From Actinomadura luteofluorescens (GTDB lineage: Bacteria; Actinomycetota; Actinomycetes; Streptosporangiales; Streptosporangiaceae): a DNA stretch of 64,000 nucleotides. The stretch spans positions 4,216,001-4,280,000 of the forward strand of contig NZ_JACCBA010000001.1 of assembly GCF_013409365.1 (NCBI RefSeq), given 5' to 3'. Position 1 is the stretch's first letter; each line of letters starts with the position of its first letter. The translations under genes were made by a program, and so were the position numbers. Under the pieces are notes generated by a model. That model saw only the letters and a program-made list of their open reading frames with translations. It ran no database searches and was not told the origin of the DNA. Shown here piece after piece: positions 1-13,195 of this stretch.

Positions 1-75
1 CATGTGCTGCCTTTCCGTGGCGGATGGCGGTCACCTCGTATCACCCGGAACCCCTCACCGCTTTCGCGCCGCGGC

Positions 76-3000
76 CTACCGGACCCGGTAGGCGCGGATG
101 ATGCTCTGGTCGACGCCGCTGCCGCCCGCGTCGTTCGCGGTGACGCGCAGCGACACGGCCTGCCCCTTGACCGGCGCGGGGAGCGGCGCGCTGAACCGCC
201 CGCCGCCGAGGGCCTTCACCTGGACGGCCCGCCAGGTCCCGCCGTCGTCCGCGGACGTCCAGAACCGCAGCCCGGTGACCTCGGCTCCGCCGGAGCCCGC
301 CATCCGCGCGACGGTGAGCACGGCGGGCTCACCGGACGGCTGGTTGCGCAGGTCGAGGTTGAGGTCGTAGTCGACGAGGAGGAGCGGGAGGTTGGCGCTC
401 TTGTGGCCGCGCGGCTCACCGGAGCGGAACGTCCACGACGTCGACGTGCGGGTCGACACCGGCAGGAAGGCCGACGCGTCGTTCTCGTACGTCAGCCGGT
501 ACGCCGCCTCCTTGGACGGGACGGTGAACTCGGCGAACGGGCCGTTCTTCTCACCCAGCTTCTCCTCCCCCGCGAACAGCGCCATGTGTCCCTTCACCTC
601 GTGCATGGCGCAGTCGAAGCCGTCCGGACGGGTCTGGAGGTCGACGAGCGAGACGCGCATGCTCTGCCCGGTGCGGGCCGCGGGGTACCGGGCGCAGCCG
701 CTGGGCGTGACCCCGGTACCCGAGTACGGGCCGGGACGCAGCGGCTGGCGGCCCCAGCGGTCGGAGACGCGCTCGCCCGGCTCCAGCGCGCCGAAGGGCC
801 CTTGGTCCACCCAGAACTCCTCACCGAACTTGACGAACCCCTCGTCGCCCCACAGCAGGCCGGGGCCGGTCGAGACGTAGTCGGTCCGGGACGTTCCGGG
901 CTTGACGTCACCGCTCCCCTCGAAGATCAGCAGACCCTCCGGGCTGATGCCGTAGCGCTTCTCGCTCATGGGGATGCCCGGGTCCCCGTCGAACGCGGCG
1001 AACTCCTGGTCGACCCGGGTCATCCGCTCCAGCTCGGCGCCGGTGACCACGTGCGTCAGGTCGGCGGGGATCCCGGCGCCCAGGGGGTGGAGGACGTCGT
1101 AGACCGTCCCGGGCGCGGTGAGCCGGTGGTTGGTGTAAGCGCGGAACGTCCCGGTCTCGACGCCGTCCATCGGCTGGGCGTACACGGGCGCCTTCGCGGG
1201 ATCGAAGGAGTAGGCGCTGTACCACCACAGTCCCTGGCCGGCGTCGCGGACCATGTCCGCGGACAGCATCGCCTGCTCGGTCTCGACGCCCTCGACGCGC
1301 GCGCCGACCCGCACGGCGGCGGCGCCGTCGAGCGTGACGGACGTGGGCCCGTCGACGACCACCTCGGGGTCGCCGGCCAGGGCCGAGCGCCAGTCGCCGA
1401 AGTCGTCCACGTTGCCGAGGACCGCGTAGCGGCCGTCCGGGACGCGGACCTTCGCCGTCCCGGTGGCGTCGACCCCCTCGGCGAACAGCGCCATGTCGGC
1501 CAAGTCGACCACGGTGGCCGAGGCGGAGAAGTTCGCCGGGTCGGTGCCGGGCAGCGGCGTGGCCTTGATCGTGAGGTCGTGCGACGGGGGCTCGACGTAG
1601 AACGTCACGGGCGTTTCGAGCGTGGCGCCGCCGCCCGTGGCCGTCACCACGGCCGTGTACAGGCCGGGACGGCCGGCGAGCCTGGCCGCGTCGACGGTCA
1701 GCGCGGCCTCGCCGGTGCCGCCCGCCGGGACGTCCACGGCGGGCGGGACGCTCGCGGCGCCGTCCGCCTCGCGACCGCGGCGGTCGACGACCCGCACGCC
1801 CAGCCTCATGCGGACGGGCCTCGGGGCCTGGGACGTCCAGCCGAGCTTCGCGGACAGCGCACCGTGCTCGGGGAACCGCGACGTGCCGAGGTCGACGATG
1901 CTCTGCGTGGCGAGGACGGGGCTGGTCGCGGCCTCGCCCGCGTCGAGGCGTCCGGCGCCGCGCTCGTAGGCGTCGCCGCCGGTCGCGGGGTCGGCCGTCC
2001 CGACGAGGGCGGCCTTGAGCCGGGAGGGCCCCCAGTCCGAGTGCCGTGCGGCGAGCAGCGCGGCGGCGCCGGCGACGTGCGGCGCGGCCATGGAGGTGCC
2101 GGACGCCTTGGTGTAGTTCGCCCCGGTCGGGGTGCCCATGCCGGTGCCCTCGGCGCGGGCCGCGATGATGTCGACGCCCGGCGCGACGATCTCCGGTTTG
2201 GCGGTGTGCCCGCGCGGCCCCCGGCTGGAGAACTCCGCGAGGCGGTCGCGGGCGTCGACCGCGCCGACGGTCAGCGCGGCGCCGGCCGTGCCCGGCGAGC
2301 CGACCGACCCGACCAGGCCCTCGTTGCCCGCGGCGACGACGAACAACGTCCCGTGCCGCTTCGTCAGGTCGTTCAGGGCCAGCGAGAGGGGGTCGGTGCC
2401 GTCGGTGGGGGCGCCGCCGAGGCTCATGTTGACGACGTCGGCGCGCGGCGCGGCCCACTCCATCCCGGCGATCACGCTGGAGTCGGTGCCGGAGCCCTCG
2501 TCGTCGAGGACCTTGCCGATCAGCAGGTCCGCCCGCGGGGCGACGCCCCTGCGCTCGCCGCGGGAGGCGGCGCCCGTTCCGGCGACGGTCGAGGCGACGT
2601 GCGTGCCGTGCCCGACCCGGTCGGCGGCGTCGGCCGACTCGGAGAAGTTCCGCGTCTCGGCGATGCGCCCCTGGAGGTCGGGGTGCCCGGCGTCGACGCC
2701 GGTGTCGAGGACGGCGACCTTCGCGCCCTCGCCGGTGTATCCGGCGCTCCAGGCCTGAGGCGCGCCGACCTGCCGCAGGTTGCGGTCCAGCCGGCCCGCG
2801 CCGGGGGCGGCCGCGGGCGCCGCGGCGGCCGGGGCGGAGTTCGCCCTGACCTTGCCGTCGAGCCAGATGTGCCGGATCCCGCCCGTCGCCTTCAAGGAAG
2901 GGCCGCGCATCCCGGCCAGCGTCCTGCCGAGGACGCTCGCGCCGCCCTTGGGCTGCCGCACGGCGACGGCGCCGATGCTCGGCAGGTCCCGCGTCTTGTC

Positions 3001-3444
3001 GAGCGTTCCTCCGAGCGCCGGCAGGGGGCGGGCGTCCTTGCCGCCCTGGACGATCAGCGGCAGGTCCTTGCTGCGAGCGTCGTCATAGCCCTGATCGACC
3101 AGGGCGGTGACGTCGAAGAGCTCGGGGGCGATCACCCGCCCGACCAGGCCGGCGACGTCGATCGGCGTGACGACGACGTGCCCGTCCGGGCGGACCTCCT
3201 TGCGGAACGAGCGTTCCTCCCTCCCGGCGGCGGGGGTCACCGAGACCAGGGGCGGACGGCCCTTGACCGTCCGCACTTCGACCACGTCCCCCGTCAGGAG
3301 GGTCACCTTCCAGGAGTGGCCGGGGGCGAGCCCGCCCGGACCCCCGGGTCCGGGGGGTGATGCGTGCGCCGGGGGCGCCGCCGCGAGCGCCCCCGCCGTG
3401 AGGACCGCGCCGAGCAGCGCCCGGCTCCAGCGTCCCTGTGTCAT
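76..3444 (-). CDS. Secreted S8-family (subtilisin-like) serine peptidase
   Basis: 1,122 aa, much longer than a basic subtilase. An N-terminal signal peptide (basic MTQGRWSR, hydrophobic stretch, AHA-type cleavage near residue 28) indicates export. A propeptide-like region occupies about 40-220. The catalytic domain shows Asp247 in VAVLDTGVD, His279 in GHGTHVAST, oxyanion Asn374 in AAGN and Ser451 in GTSMAAPHVAG. About 600 residues follow, with beta-rich, probably substrate-binding or wall-associated domains. The ATG at 3444 has an AGGAG ribosome-binding site six bases upstream. It is divergent from dnaK and shares the 277-base intergenic region. Family and export are well supported; the substrate is unknown. 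Confidence 0.95.
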   Translation of the reverse strand: MTQGRWSRALLGAVLTAGALAAAPPAHASPPGPGGPGGLAPGHSWKVTLLTGDVVEVRTVKGRPPLVSVTPAAGREERSFRKEVRPDGHVVVTPIDVAGLVGRVIAPELFDVTALVDQGYDDARSKDLPLIVQGGKDARPLPALGGTLDKTRDLPSIGAVAVRQPKGGASVLGRTLAGMRGPSLKATGGIRHIWLDGKVRANSAPAAAAPAAAPGAGRLDRNLRQVGAPQAWSAGYTGEGAKVAVLDTGVDAGHPDLQGRIAETRNFSESADAADRVGHGTHVASTVAGTGAASRGERRGVAPRADLLIGKVLDDEGSGTDSSVIAGMEWAAPRADVVNMSLGGAPTDGTDPLSLALNDLTKRHGTLFVVAAGNEGLVGSVGSPGTAGAALTVGAVDARDRLAEFSSRGPRGHTAKPEIVAPGVDIIAARAEGTGMGTPTGANYTKASGTSMAAPHVAGAAALLAARHSDWGPSRLKAALVGTADPATGGDAYERGAGRLDAGEAATSPVLATQSIVDLGTSRFPEHGALSAKLGWTSQAPRPVRMRLGVRVVDRRGREADGAASVPPAVDVPAGGTGEAALTVDAARLAGRPGLYTAVVTATGGGATLETPVTFYVEPPSHDLTIKATPLPGTDPANFSASATVVDLADMALFAEGVDATGTAKVRVPDGRYAVLGNVDDFGDWRSALAGDPEVVVDGPTSVTLDGAAAVRVGARVEGVETEQAMLSADMVRDAGQGLWWYSAYSFDPAKAPVYAQPMDGVETGTFRAYTNHRLTAPGTVYDVLHPLGAGIPADLTHVVTGAELERMTRVDQEFAAFDGDPGIPMSEKRYGISPEGLLIFEGSGDVKPGTSRTDYVSTGPGLLWGDEGFVKFGEEFWVDQGPFGALEPGERVSDRWGRQPLRPGPYSGTGVTPSGCARYPAARTGQSMRVSLVDLQTRPDGFDCAMHEVKGHMALFAGEEKLGEKNGPFAEFTVPSKEAAYRLTYENDASAFLPVSTRTSTSWTFRSGEPRGHKSANLPLLLVDYDLNLDLRNQPSGEPAVLTVARMAGSGGAEVTGLRFWTSADDGGTWRAVQVKALGGGRFSAPLPAPVKGQAVSLRVTANDAGGSGVDQSIIRAYRVR

Positions 3445-3585
3445 CGAGACTCCTCTCGTCGCTACTGATCAGCCGGAGGAGCCGATCGCGTTCACGAGAG
3501 AAGTCCGGAGCATCCAGATATCACGGGCATCGCCGGGAACCGGAATAGGGCGCTCACTCGTCCTGTTGTAGAGGTCGTCAGCAAA

Positions 3586-3606
3586 GTTGAGTCCGGTCGA
3601 CTCAAG
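3586..3606. promoter_or_regulatory. HAIR element (HspR operator) upstream of dnaK
   Basis: Inverted repeat gttgagt-N7-actcaag. The actinobacterial HspR-binding consensus is cttgagt-N7-actcaag, so it matches at all but one arm position. It lies just upstream of the -35-like ttgaca at 3611, and the operon encodes HspR, so autorepression relieved by heat is expected. It also sits about 140 bases from the divergent peptidase start. Confidence 0.88.
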
Positions 3607-3610
3607 TCAT

Positions 3611-3639
3611 TTGACAAGGACGAGGTCGCCGGGCAACCT
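3611..3639 (+). promoter_or_regulatory. Probable housekeeping-type promoter of dnaK operon
   Basis: A perfect -35 hexamer ttgaca (3611-3616) is followed after 17 bases by a weak -10 (caacct, 3634-3639). It lies immediately downstream of the HAIR element, the usual place for repression by HspR. The -10 is poor, so the assignment rests on the -35 and position. Confidence 0.5.
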
Positions 3640-3721
3640 AGCGGGCAGAAGACTCAACCGGCCGCGCCTCGGGGGCGACCGGGGCTGCGATAACCACCGG
3701 ATACGACGGAGGACGAGAAAC

Positions 3722-5579
<1,858 letters not shown>

Positions 5580-5587
<8 letters not shown>

Positions 5588-5735
5588 CCGCAGCGAAGCG
5601 AGGATCTTCGGCCCTCCACCCCGGGGGTCTGGGGGGCGTCCCCCAGAAGGGCGGTGAGCCGATGACCGCAGCGAAGCGAGGATCTTCGGCCCTCCACCCC
5701 GGGGGTCTGGGGGGCGTCCCCCAGAAGGGCGGTGC
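5580..5735. repeat. Two tandem 78-bp units carrying a G/C hairpin (family A)
   Basis: Units at 5580-5657 and 5658-5735 are identical except for about one base. Each contains a perfect 8-bp stem, tctggggg and cccccaga, with loop gcgt. The first unit covers the dnaK stop codon and the second ends just before the grpE GTG. Related hairpins occur at 8111-8194 and, with changed stems, at 23055-23660. A role in mRNA stability or differential expression within the operon is inference. Confidence 0.9.
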
Positions 5736-5738
5736 GTC

Positions 5739-6392
5739 GTGACGTCCTCTCCCAACGGGGGCGAGGAGAAGGAGGGCCCGGTGATCCGCGACAAGCGGCG
5801 CATCGATCCCGAGACGGGGGAGGTCCGGGCGCAGGCGGGGGAGACCCCGCAGGCCCAGGAGGCCCCGGTGGACGGGGGCGGCGCCAAGGCCACGGGTGAG
5901 GAGGACTCCGCGTTGAAGACCCAGCTGGCGGAGCGGCTCGCCGACCTCCAGCGCCTGAAGGCCGAGTACGACAACTACCGCAAGCGCGTCGAGCGCGACC
6001 GGGTCGCGGTCCGCGAGCAGGCCCTCGGGCAGGTGCTGACCGAGCTGCTCCCGGTGCTGGACGACATCGGCCGCGCCCGTGACCACGAGGAGCTCACCGG
6101 CGGGTTCAAGTCCGTCGCGGAGAGCCTCGAGGCGGTCACCGGCAAGCTCGGCCTGGAGCGGTACGGGGAGAAGGGCGAGCCCTTCGACCCGGTCGTGCAC
6201 GAGGCGCTGATGCACTCGCATTCGGCGGACGTGACCGAGACGAGCGTCACCGACGTCCTGCAGCCCGGCTACCGGATCGGCGAGCGGGTCCTGCGGCCCG
6301 CCCGCGTGGCGGTGGCCGATCCCGCTCCGGACTCCGGAGCCGGCGAGTCCGGCGACGGGCCGGGCGAGGCGGACGGCGAAACGGACGAATGA
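5739..6392 (+). CDS. grpE: GrpE nucleotide exchange factor
   Basis: 217 aa. GrpE releases ADP from DnaK and resets the chaperone cycle. An acidic, disordered N-terminus (about 1-55) precedes the long dimerising helix ([20 protein letters not shown]) and the C-terminal beta domain with [13 protein letters not shown] and [18 protein letters not shown], both family signatures. The GTG start at 5739 directly follows the tandem 78-bp repeat, so the usual leader space is taken up by the repeat. It lies 151 bases after dnaK and 85 bases before dnaJ. Confidence 0.97.
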   Translation: MTSSPNGGEEKEGPVIRDKRRIDPETGEVRAQAGETPQAQEAPVDGGGAKATGEEDSALKTQLAERLADLQRLKAEYDNYRKRVERDRVAVREQALGQVLTELLPVLDDIGRARDHEELTGGFKSVAESLEAVTGKLGLERYGEKGEPFDPVVHEALMHSHSADVTETSVTDVLQPGYRIGERVLRPARVAVADPAPDSGAGESGDGPGEADGETDE

Positions 6393-6400
6393 TCCCCAGG

Positions 6401-6426
6401 GGGGCCCGCCCGCGAGGGCGGGCCCC
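6401..6426 (+). terminator. Strong hairpin between grpE and dnaJ
   Basis: A perfect 11-bp stem (ggggcccgccc with gggcgggcccc, loop gcga) starts nine bases after the grpE stop. There is no U-tract. Inside an operon it more likely causes partial termination or protects upstream mRNA than ends transcription. Confidence 0.6.
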
Positions 6427-6477
6427 GCAGGGGCCTGAAGACATGTGGCAAGTGGCGATAGCAGAAGGCGGGGCGCC

Positions 6478-7653
6478 GTGAGCACCAAGGACTACCTGGA
6501 GAAGGACTACTACAAGGTCCTCGGTGTCGCGAAGACGGCCTCCCAGGAGGAGATCAAGAAGTCCTACCGGAAGCTGGCCCGCAAGTACCACCCGGACGCC
6601 AACAAGGGCGACTCCGACGCCGAGGACCGCTTCAAGGAGGTCTCGGAGGCCTACGACGTCCTGTCCGACGAGAAGCGCCGCAAGGAGTACGACGCGGTGC
6701 GCTCGATGCCGGGCGGCTTCCGCGGCCAGCAGGGCGGCGGCTTCGGGTTCGACCTCGGCGACCTGTTCGGCCAGACCGGCGGCGGGACGCAGCCGGGCGG
6801 CGCCGGGGAGCGGATCGGCGACCTGTTCGGCGGCCTGTTCGGCGGGCGCGGCGGCGGCGGGGCCACCCGCACGGCGGGGACGCGGCGCGCGCGGCGCGGC
6901 GCGGACGTCGAGACCGAGGTGACCCTGTCGTTCGGCCGCGCGATGAACGGCGTCACCGTACCGATCAAGCTGACCAGCGAGGCGGCCTGCAACGGCTGCC
7001 GCGGGACGGGCGCCAAGGCCGGCACCGTGCCGCGGGTGTGCCCGAGCTGCGAGGGCACCGGGCACGAGACCCGCAACCTCGGCAACTTCGGCTTCCAGGA
7101 GCCGTGCAAGGAGTGCCGCGGCCGGGGCCTGGTCGTGGACGACCCGTGCCCGATCTGCCACGGCAGCGGCCGCGCGACCGGCACCCGGACCATCCAGGCC
7201 CGCATCCCGGCGGGCGTCGCGGACGGGCAGAAGATCCGGTTGAAGGGCAAGGGCGCGCCCGGCGAGAACGGCGGCCCGGCCGGCGACCTGTACGTGAACA
7301 TCAAGGTGCTGCCGCACCAGGTGTTCGGGCGCAGCGGCGACAACCTGACGCTGACCGTCCCGGTGACCTTCCCCGAGGCGGCGCTCGGCGGCGAGATCAG
7401 GGTGCCGACCTTCCAGGGGCAGCCCGTCACGCTGAAGCTGCCCGAGGGCACCCCGAACGGCCGGAAGTTCCGCGTGAAGGGCCGGGGCGCGCCGCGGCGC
7501 GACGGCACGAAGGGCGACCTGCTGGTCACCGTCGACGTGCACGTCCCGCAGAAGCTCGACGAGCAGACGCGCGAGGCGCTCGACCGGCTCCGGACGGCGG
7601 GCGCGGGCGAGGACCTGCGCGCCGACCTCCTCCAGCAGGCCAGACAGGAGTGA
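6478..7653 (+). CDS. dnaJ: Chaperone DnaJ (Hsp40), type I
   Basis: 391 aa co-chaperone that stimulates DnaK ATPase and delivers substrates. J domain at the N-terminus with the HPD tripeptide in KYHPDANKG, a Gly/Phe-rich linker (about 75-145), four zinc-binding CXXCXGXG repeats ([32 protein letters not shown]) and the C-terminal substrate domain. The GTG at 6478 is chosen because the J domain begins there; an earlier in-frame GTG at 6445 would add an 11-residue extension without similarity. Followed by hspR after five bases, the order seen in M. tuberculosis dnaJ1-hspR. Confidence 0.97.
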   Translation: MSTKDYLEKDYYKVLGVAKTASQEEIKKSYRKLARKYHPDANKGDSDAEDRFKEVSEAYDVLSDEKRRKEYDAVRSMPGGFRGQQGGGFGFDLGDLFGQTGGGTQPGGAGERIGDLFGGLFGGRGGGGATRTAGTRRARRGADVETEVTLSFGRAMNGVTVPIKLTSEAACNGCRGTGAKAGTVPRVCPSCEGTGHETRNLGNFGFQEPCKECRGRGLVVDDPCPICHGSGRATGTRTIQARIPAGVADGQKIRLKGKGAPGENGGPAGDLYVNIKVLPHQVFGRSGDNLTLTVPVTFPEAALGGEIRVPTFQGQPVTLKLPEGTPNGRKFRVKGRGAPRRDGTKGDLLVTVDVHVPQKLDEQTREALDRLRTAGAGEDLRADLLQQARQE

Positions 7654-7658
7654 TCTTC

Positions 7659-8105
7659 ATGGATCCCTTCGGCGACGACACTCCGGTCTACGTGATCTCC
7701 GTGGCGGCGCAGCTGTCCGGGCTCCACCCGCAGACGCTGCGCACCTACGACCGGATGGGCCTGGTGTCCCCCGGCCGGACGGCGGGCCGGGGACGCCGCT
7801 ACTCGATGCGGGACATCGTGATGCTCCGGGAGATCCAGCGGCTCTCCCAGGAGGAGGGCATCAACCTGTCCGGCATCAAGCACATCCTGGAGCTGCAGCG
7901 CGACAACGTGCGGCTCCGCGAGGAGCTCGCCAAGGCGCACGCGGCGCTGGAGGACCTCGCGAACGAACTCGAATCGACCCGTGCGGTCGCGGCGCGGCTG
8001 GCGCAGCAGCGGCGGCACGGCGAACCGGGCGGCACTCCCGGCGCCGACCTCGTACCCATCAGGCGCACGAGTGTCGTCGTGTGGCACGAGCGCAACTCGG
8101 ACTGA
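7659..8105 (+). CDS. hspR: HspR, MerR-family heat-shock repressor
   Basis: 148 aa. The N-terminal MerR-type winged helix ([25 protein letters not shown], then the wing [13 protein letters not shown]) is followed by a coiled-coil helix (about 70-115) and a short tail. HspR binds HAIR sites and represses dnaK and clpB operons, with DnaK acting as co-repressor in Streptomyces. The near-consensus HAIR at 3586-3606 makes autoregulation likely. The gene is translated five bases after dnaJ and followed by tandem repeats and clpB. Confidence 0.96.
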   Translation: MDPFGDDTPVYVISVAAQLSGLHPQTLRTYDRMGLVSPGRTAGRGRRYSMRDIVMLREIQRLSQEEGINLSGIKHILELQRDNVRLREELAKAHAALEDLANELESTRAVAARLAQQRRHGEPGGTPGADLVPIRRTSVVVWHERNSD

Positions 8106-8110
8106 ACAGG

Positions 8111-8194
8111 GCGGTTGTCGGGGGTCTGGGGGTCGTCCCCCAGAAGGAACAGGCGGTTGTCGGGGGTCTGGGGGTCGTCCCCCAGAAGGAACAG
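8111..8194. repeat. Two tandem 42-bp units with family A hairpin
   Basis: Units 8111-8152 and 8153-8194 are identical. Each has an 8-bp stem tctggggg/cccccaga with loop tcgt, the same stem as in the 5580-5735 repeat but a different loop. They fill nearly all of the hspR-clpB gap. The surrounding unit differs from the 78-bp repeat, so only the hairpin core is shared. Confidence 0.9.
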
Positions 8195-8209
8195 AGCACG
8201 GGGTGGGGC

Positions 8210-10837
<2,628 letters not shown>

Positions 10838-10856
10838 TCTGAACCTGACGAAGTGA

Positions 10857-10897
10857 CCGTGAAGGCGGCCCCGGGCTCCCCGGGGCCGCCTTCACGG
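10857..10897 (+). terminator. Rho-independent-like terminator after clpB
   Basis: Long stem: ccgtgaaggcggccccggg pairs with ccggggccgccttcacgg across a short ctc-type loop, with no pronounced U-run. It lies 20 bases after the clpB stop, where the chaperone operon meets the convergent Roadblock cluster. Confidence 0.85.
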
Positions 10898-10936
10898 TTC
10901 TGCCGCTGTTCGCTGTGAGACGGACTCCGCGGCGGG

Positions 10937-11308
10937 TCAGACCTCGAGGCTTTCCTCGATCTCGCGGAGGCGGTGACGGGCCAGCGCCAGGTTGCCGCGG
11001 GCGCGGTCGAGGGCCATGTAGAGGAACAGGCCCTTGCCCTTGCGGCCCGTGACCGGCCGGATGACGTGGTACTGGCTGGAGATGCTGATGAGGATGTCCT
11101 CGATCTCCTCCTGGATGCCGAGCTGGTCCATCGTGCGGAGCTTGGCGCGCACCACCTCGGTGTTCCCGGCGGCCGCGACCTGGAGGTCGAGGGTCTTGGA
11201 GCTGCCGAGCTGGCCGAGGGCCATCCCGCTGTTGTAGTCGACGACGGCGACGCCGATGGCCCCGTCGATCGTCATCATGTCCTTGAGGGCGAGGTCGAGG
11301 TTGGACAT
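10937..11308 (-). CDS. Roadblock/LC7-domain protein
   Basis: 123 aa, about the length of a single Roadblock/LC7 domain. Such proteins (MglB-like) usually bind or regulate small Ras-like GTPases. The start MSNLDLALKDMMTIDGAIGVAVVDYNSGMALG and the later ILISISSQYHVIRPV match the fold's helix-strand pattern. No signal peptide or membrane segment. Last of four co-oriented genes; the gap to its upstream neighbour is 69 bases. No GTPase gene is present in the window, so its partner is unknown. Confidence 0.85.
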   Translation of the reverse strand: MSNLDLALKDMMTIDGAIGVAVVDYNSGMALGQLGSSKTLDLQVAAAGNTEVVRAKLRTMDQLGIQEEIEDILISISSQYHVIRPVTGRKGKGLFLYMALDRARGNLALARHRLREIEESLEV

Positions 11309-11377
11309 CGTGCTCCCCTTTCCTGGTCGTGAATGTCGTGTTCTCGTGGGTGTGCGCTGTCGGGGGGCGGCGCGCCG

Positions 11378-11863
11378 TCAGGGGCGGCGCGCGCCCGTGA
11401 GGCAGGCGGCGATGGCGCGGGCGGCGGGCCGCGACTCCAGGTGGAGGCGGCCCACGTTGACGTCCGGGTCGGCGAGGACGGTGAGGGACGCGGTGGGGCC
11501 GGCCGCGTAGATGACCACGTAGCCGTCCACGCCGCGGATCACGACCTCGTGGAAGGCGCCGCCGTGCGCGGTCTGCGCGATCCGGTGCGCGAGCGACAGG
11601 CCCGTCGCCGTCACGGCCGCCATGCCGGCGGGTTCGACCGACCCGGGCAGGTCGTGCGCGATGAGCAGCCCGTCCACGGAGGCCACGAGGCTCCCGCCGA
11701 GCTGCGGGACGCGGGCCCGCAGCGACCTCAGCTCGCCCGCGACCGCCTGCTCCGTCGCCCGCGCCGCCGCCGCGCCCGCGGCCGGTGCGCCCGGCCCCGC
11801 GGCCGGCGTGCCCGCCCCCGCTCGTCTCGCCACCTTCGCCAGCCTTTCGATCAAGTGAGCCAC
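11378..11863 (-). CDS. Roadblock/LC7-domain protein with Ala/Pro-rich N-terminus
   Basis: 161 aa. Residues 1-45 are basic then Ala/Gly/Pro rich and probably disordered. A Roadblock-like domain follows (LRARVPQLGGSLVASVDGLLIAHDLPG to about 150), with the typical VVIRGVDGYVVIYAAG strand. In Streptomyces conservons (cvn) a Roadblock protein sits beside a DUF742 protein, a sensor kinase and a GTPase; here only Roadblock and DUF4388-like genes are present, so it is not a canonical conservon. Separated from the DUF4388-like gene by 16 bases. Confidence 0.8.
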   Translation of the reverse strand: MAHLIERLAKVARRAGAGTPAAGPGAPAAGAAAARATEQAVAGELRSLRARVPQLGGSLVASVDGLLIAHDLPGSVEPAGMAAVTATGLSLAHRIAQTAHGGAFHEVVIRGVDGYVVIYAAGPTASLTVLADPDVNVGRLHLESRPAARAIAACLTGARRP

Positions 11864-11879
11864 CCGGTCCCCAGCACGG

Positions 11880-12608
11880 TCAGCGGAGCTCCACCAGCGC
11901 CGCGTGGAGCCGGACGAGCAGGTCGTGGTCCGTGGGCGCCCAGTCCGCCGGCGCCCAGCCGGCGGGGACGTCGTCGCGGACGGGCGCTGCGGGCGCTGCG
12001 GGCGCTGCGGGCGCCTCCCGGACGGGCGCGGCGCCGAACCCGTCGGGCGGGCCGATCCGGAGCAGCGACGCCGCGGCGAGCCCGCGCACGGCGAGCAGGC
12101 ACGCGAACACCGTCCGCCCGAGCTCGCGGGCGAGCTGCGGAGGGGTGCGTCTGCCGTCTGCGTTGAGCAGGATCTCCGCCTGGAGGCCGGTCAGGATGAC
12201 GCGCTGCCGCGTGACGCGCCGGACCGGCACCACCGGGGCGACGTCCACGCTCCCGTCGGGCCAGGCGGCGTCGAGGAGGGCGCGGCGGCGGCGCTGCTCG
12301 TGGACGAGCGTCGCCACCGTCACCCGCCGGGGGCCGCCGCCCGGCGGCCCCTCGGTGAACTCCGGCTCGGCCCGCGAGGCGAGCAGGAGGCAGGCGGCGT
12401 CGAACATCGCGAGCAGCGCCGCCAGTTCCGGGTCGGGCCCGTCCGGCAGGTCGCCGGGCCCCGGCGCGTGCCGGCTCTCGGCGAGGGTGACGGCCCCGCG
12501 GTCGACGTGGAACGCGCCGTCGGCGCCCACCCGCAGCAGGCCGGTGGCCTTTTCCCGTTCCAGGGACGCCAGGGCGCCGGCGACCCGTCCCGCGTTCGCG
12601 TCCGCCAT
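11880..12608 (-). CDS. DUF4388 (PATAN)-like protein
   Basis: 242 aa. The N-terminal half has the pattern of DUF4388/PATAN domains: GALASLEREKATGLLRV, FHVDRGAVTLAES, then a helical region. DUF4388 proteins are often found with Roadblock/MglA-type GTPase systems and two-component genes. The middle (about 100-180) is helical with a winged-helix-like stretch (ILLNADGRRTPPQLARELGRTVFACLLAVRGLA), and an Ala/Pro linker with APAAPAAPAAP precedes the C-terminus. One base separates it from the upstream Roadblock gene. The domain assignment is by pattern only. Confidence 0.65.
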   Translation of the reverse strand: MADANAGRVAGALASLEREKATGLLRVGADGAFHVDRGAVTLAESRHAPGPGDLPDGPDPELAALLAMFDAACLLLASRAEPEFTEGPPGGGPRRVTVATLVHEQRRRRALLDAAWPDGSVDVAPVVPVRRVTRQRVILTGLQAEILLNADGRRTPPQLARELGRTVFACLLAVRGLAAASLLRIGPPDGFGAAPVREAPAAPAAPAAPVRDDVPAGWAPADWAPTDHDLLVRLHAALVELR

Positions 12609-12609
12609 G

Positions 12610-13083
12610 TCATCCGCCCGTGATCTCGCCGAGGAGATCGCGCATGCGGAGCCGGGCGAGCGCGATGTTCCCCGTTTCCCGATCGAGCAGTAAATGGACG
12701 AAGAGATGTCCGTCGAGATTCGCTTCCGTAAGGACCATCAAGTGATATCCGTCCGTGCCGCAAACAATGATCTCCTCGACGTCGTCCCCCGCCGCGGTGG
12801 CGCTGAGCGCCGGCGACGCCAGCACCGCCCGCACCACGTCGGTCGCGCCGGCCGCGTCCTCGTGCTGGTCGAGGACGTCCTCCCGGCCGGCGGCCGCCAC
12901 GGCGAGCCCGCTGGCGCAGTCGACCAGCGTGACCCGCCGCGCCCCCGGAATGGTCATCATCGACGCGAGGCATCCGTCAATGCCCAAGCCCGTTTCCCCA
13001 CCGAATGAGAGTTGCAAGAACTCGACCATAGCCAGAACATTGCCGCCCGCAACGCCAATCCGTAAATTTCCCGCGACAATCAT
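12610..13083 (-). CDS. Roadblock/LC7-like protein, first gene of cluster
   Basis: 157 aa. A Roadblock-like domain spans about 35-150 (GIDGCLASMMTIPGARRVTLVDCASGLAVA, then EEIIVCGTDGYHLMVL and ALARLRMRDL, which resembles the C-terminus of the gene at 10937). The ATG at 13083 lies seven bases after a -10-like tatacc, fitting a leaderless mRNA; an internal ATG at 13029 would give 139 aa. Both ends use noticeably more A/T codons than neighbours. No membrane segment. Function is inferred from the cluster only. Confidence 0.75.
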   Translation of the reverse strand: MIVAGNLRIGVAGGNVLAMVEFLQLSFGGETGLGIDGCLASMMTIPGARRVTLVDCASGLAVAAAGREDVLDQHEDAAGATDVVRAVLASPALSATAAGDDVEEIIVCGTDGYHLMVLTEANLDGHLFVHLLLDRETGNIALARLRMRDLLGEITGG

Positions 13084-13089
13084 CTATGG

Positions 13090-13120
13090 GGTATAAATAC
13101 CAACCGGTATGACGGGCGGT
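13090..13120 (-). promoter_or_regulatory. Possible leaderless promoter of the Roadblock cluster
   Basis: On the reverse strand, tatacc (13095-13090) ends six bases before the ATG at 13083, the spacing of a -10 for a leaderless transcript. The region is A/T rich compared with its surroundings. No convincing -35 is seen. Confidence 0.4.
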
Positions 13121-13195
13121 CAGGGTCGGTGTGGAGCACCGCCCCCCGGAATCGGTTCCCTCCGCGCCGCCGGTTGGGGGTCGTCCGCAACCGCG

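Noticed and set aside
1..75. Start of a reverse-strand gene leaving the window (ATG at 3-1)
   Set aside because: Only three bases visible; no support.
4..3360. 1,118-codon forward open frame opposite the subtilase
   Set aside because: Arg/Gly/Val-rich composition typical of the antisense of GC-rich genes; the reverse frame has signal peptide and catalytic triad.
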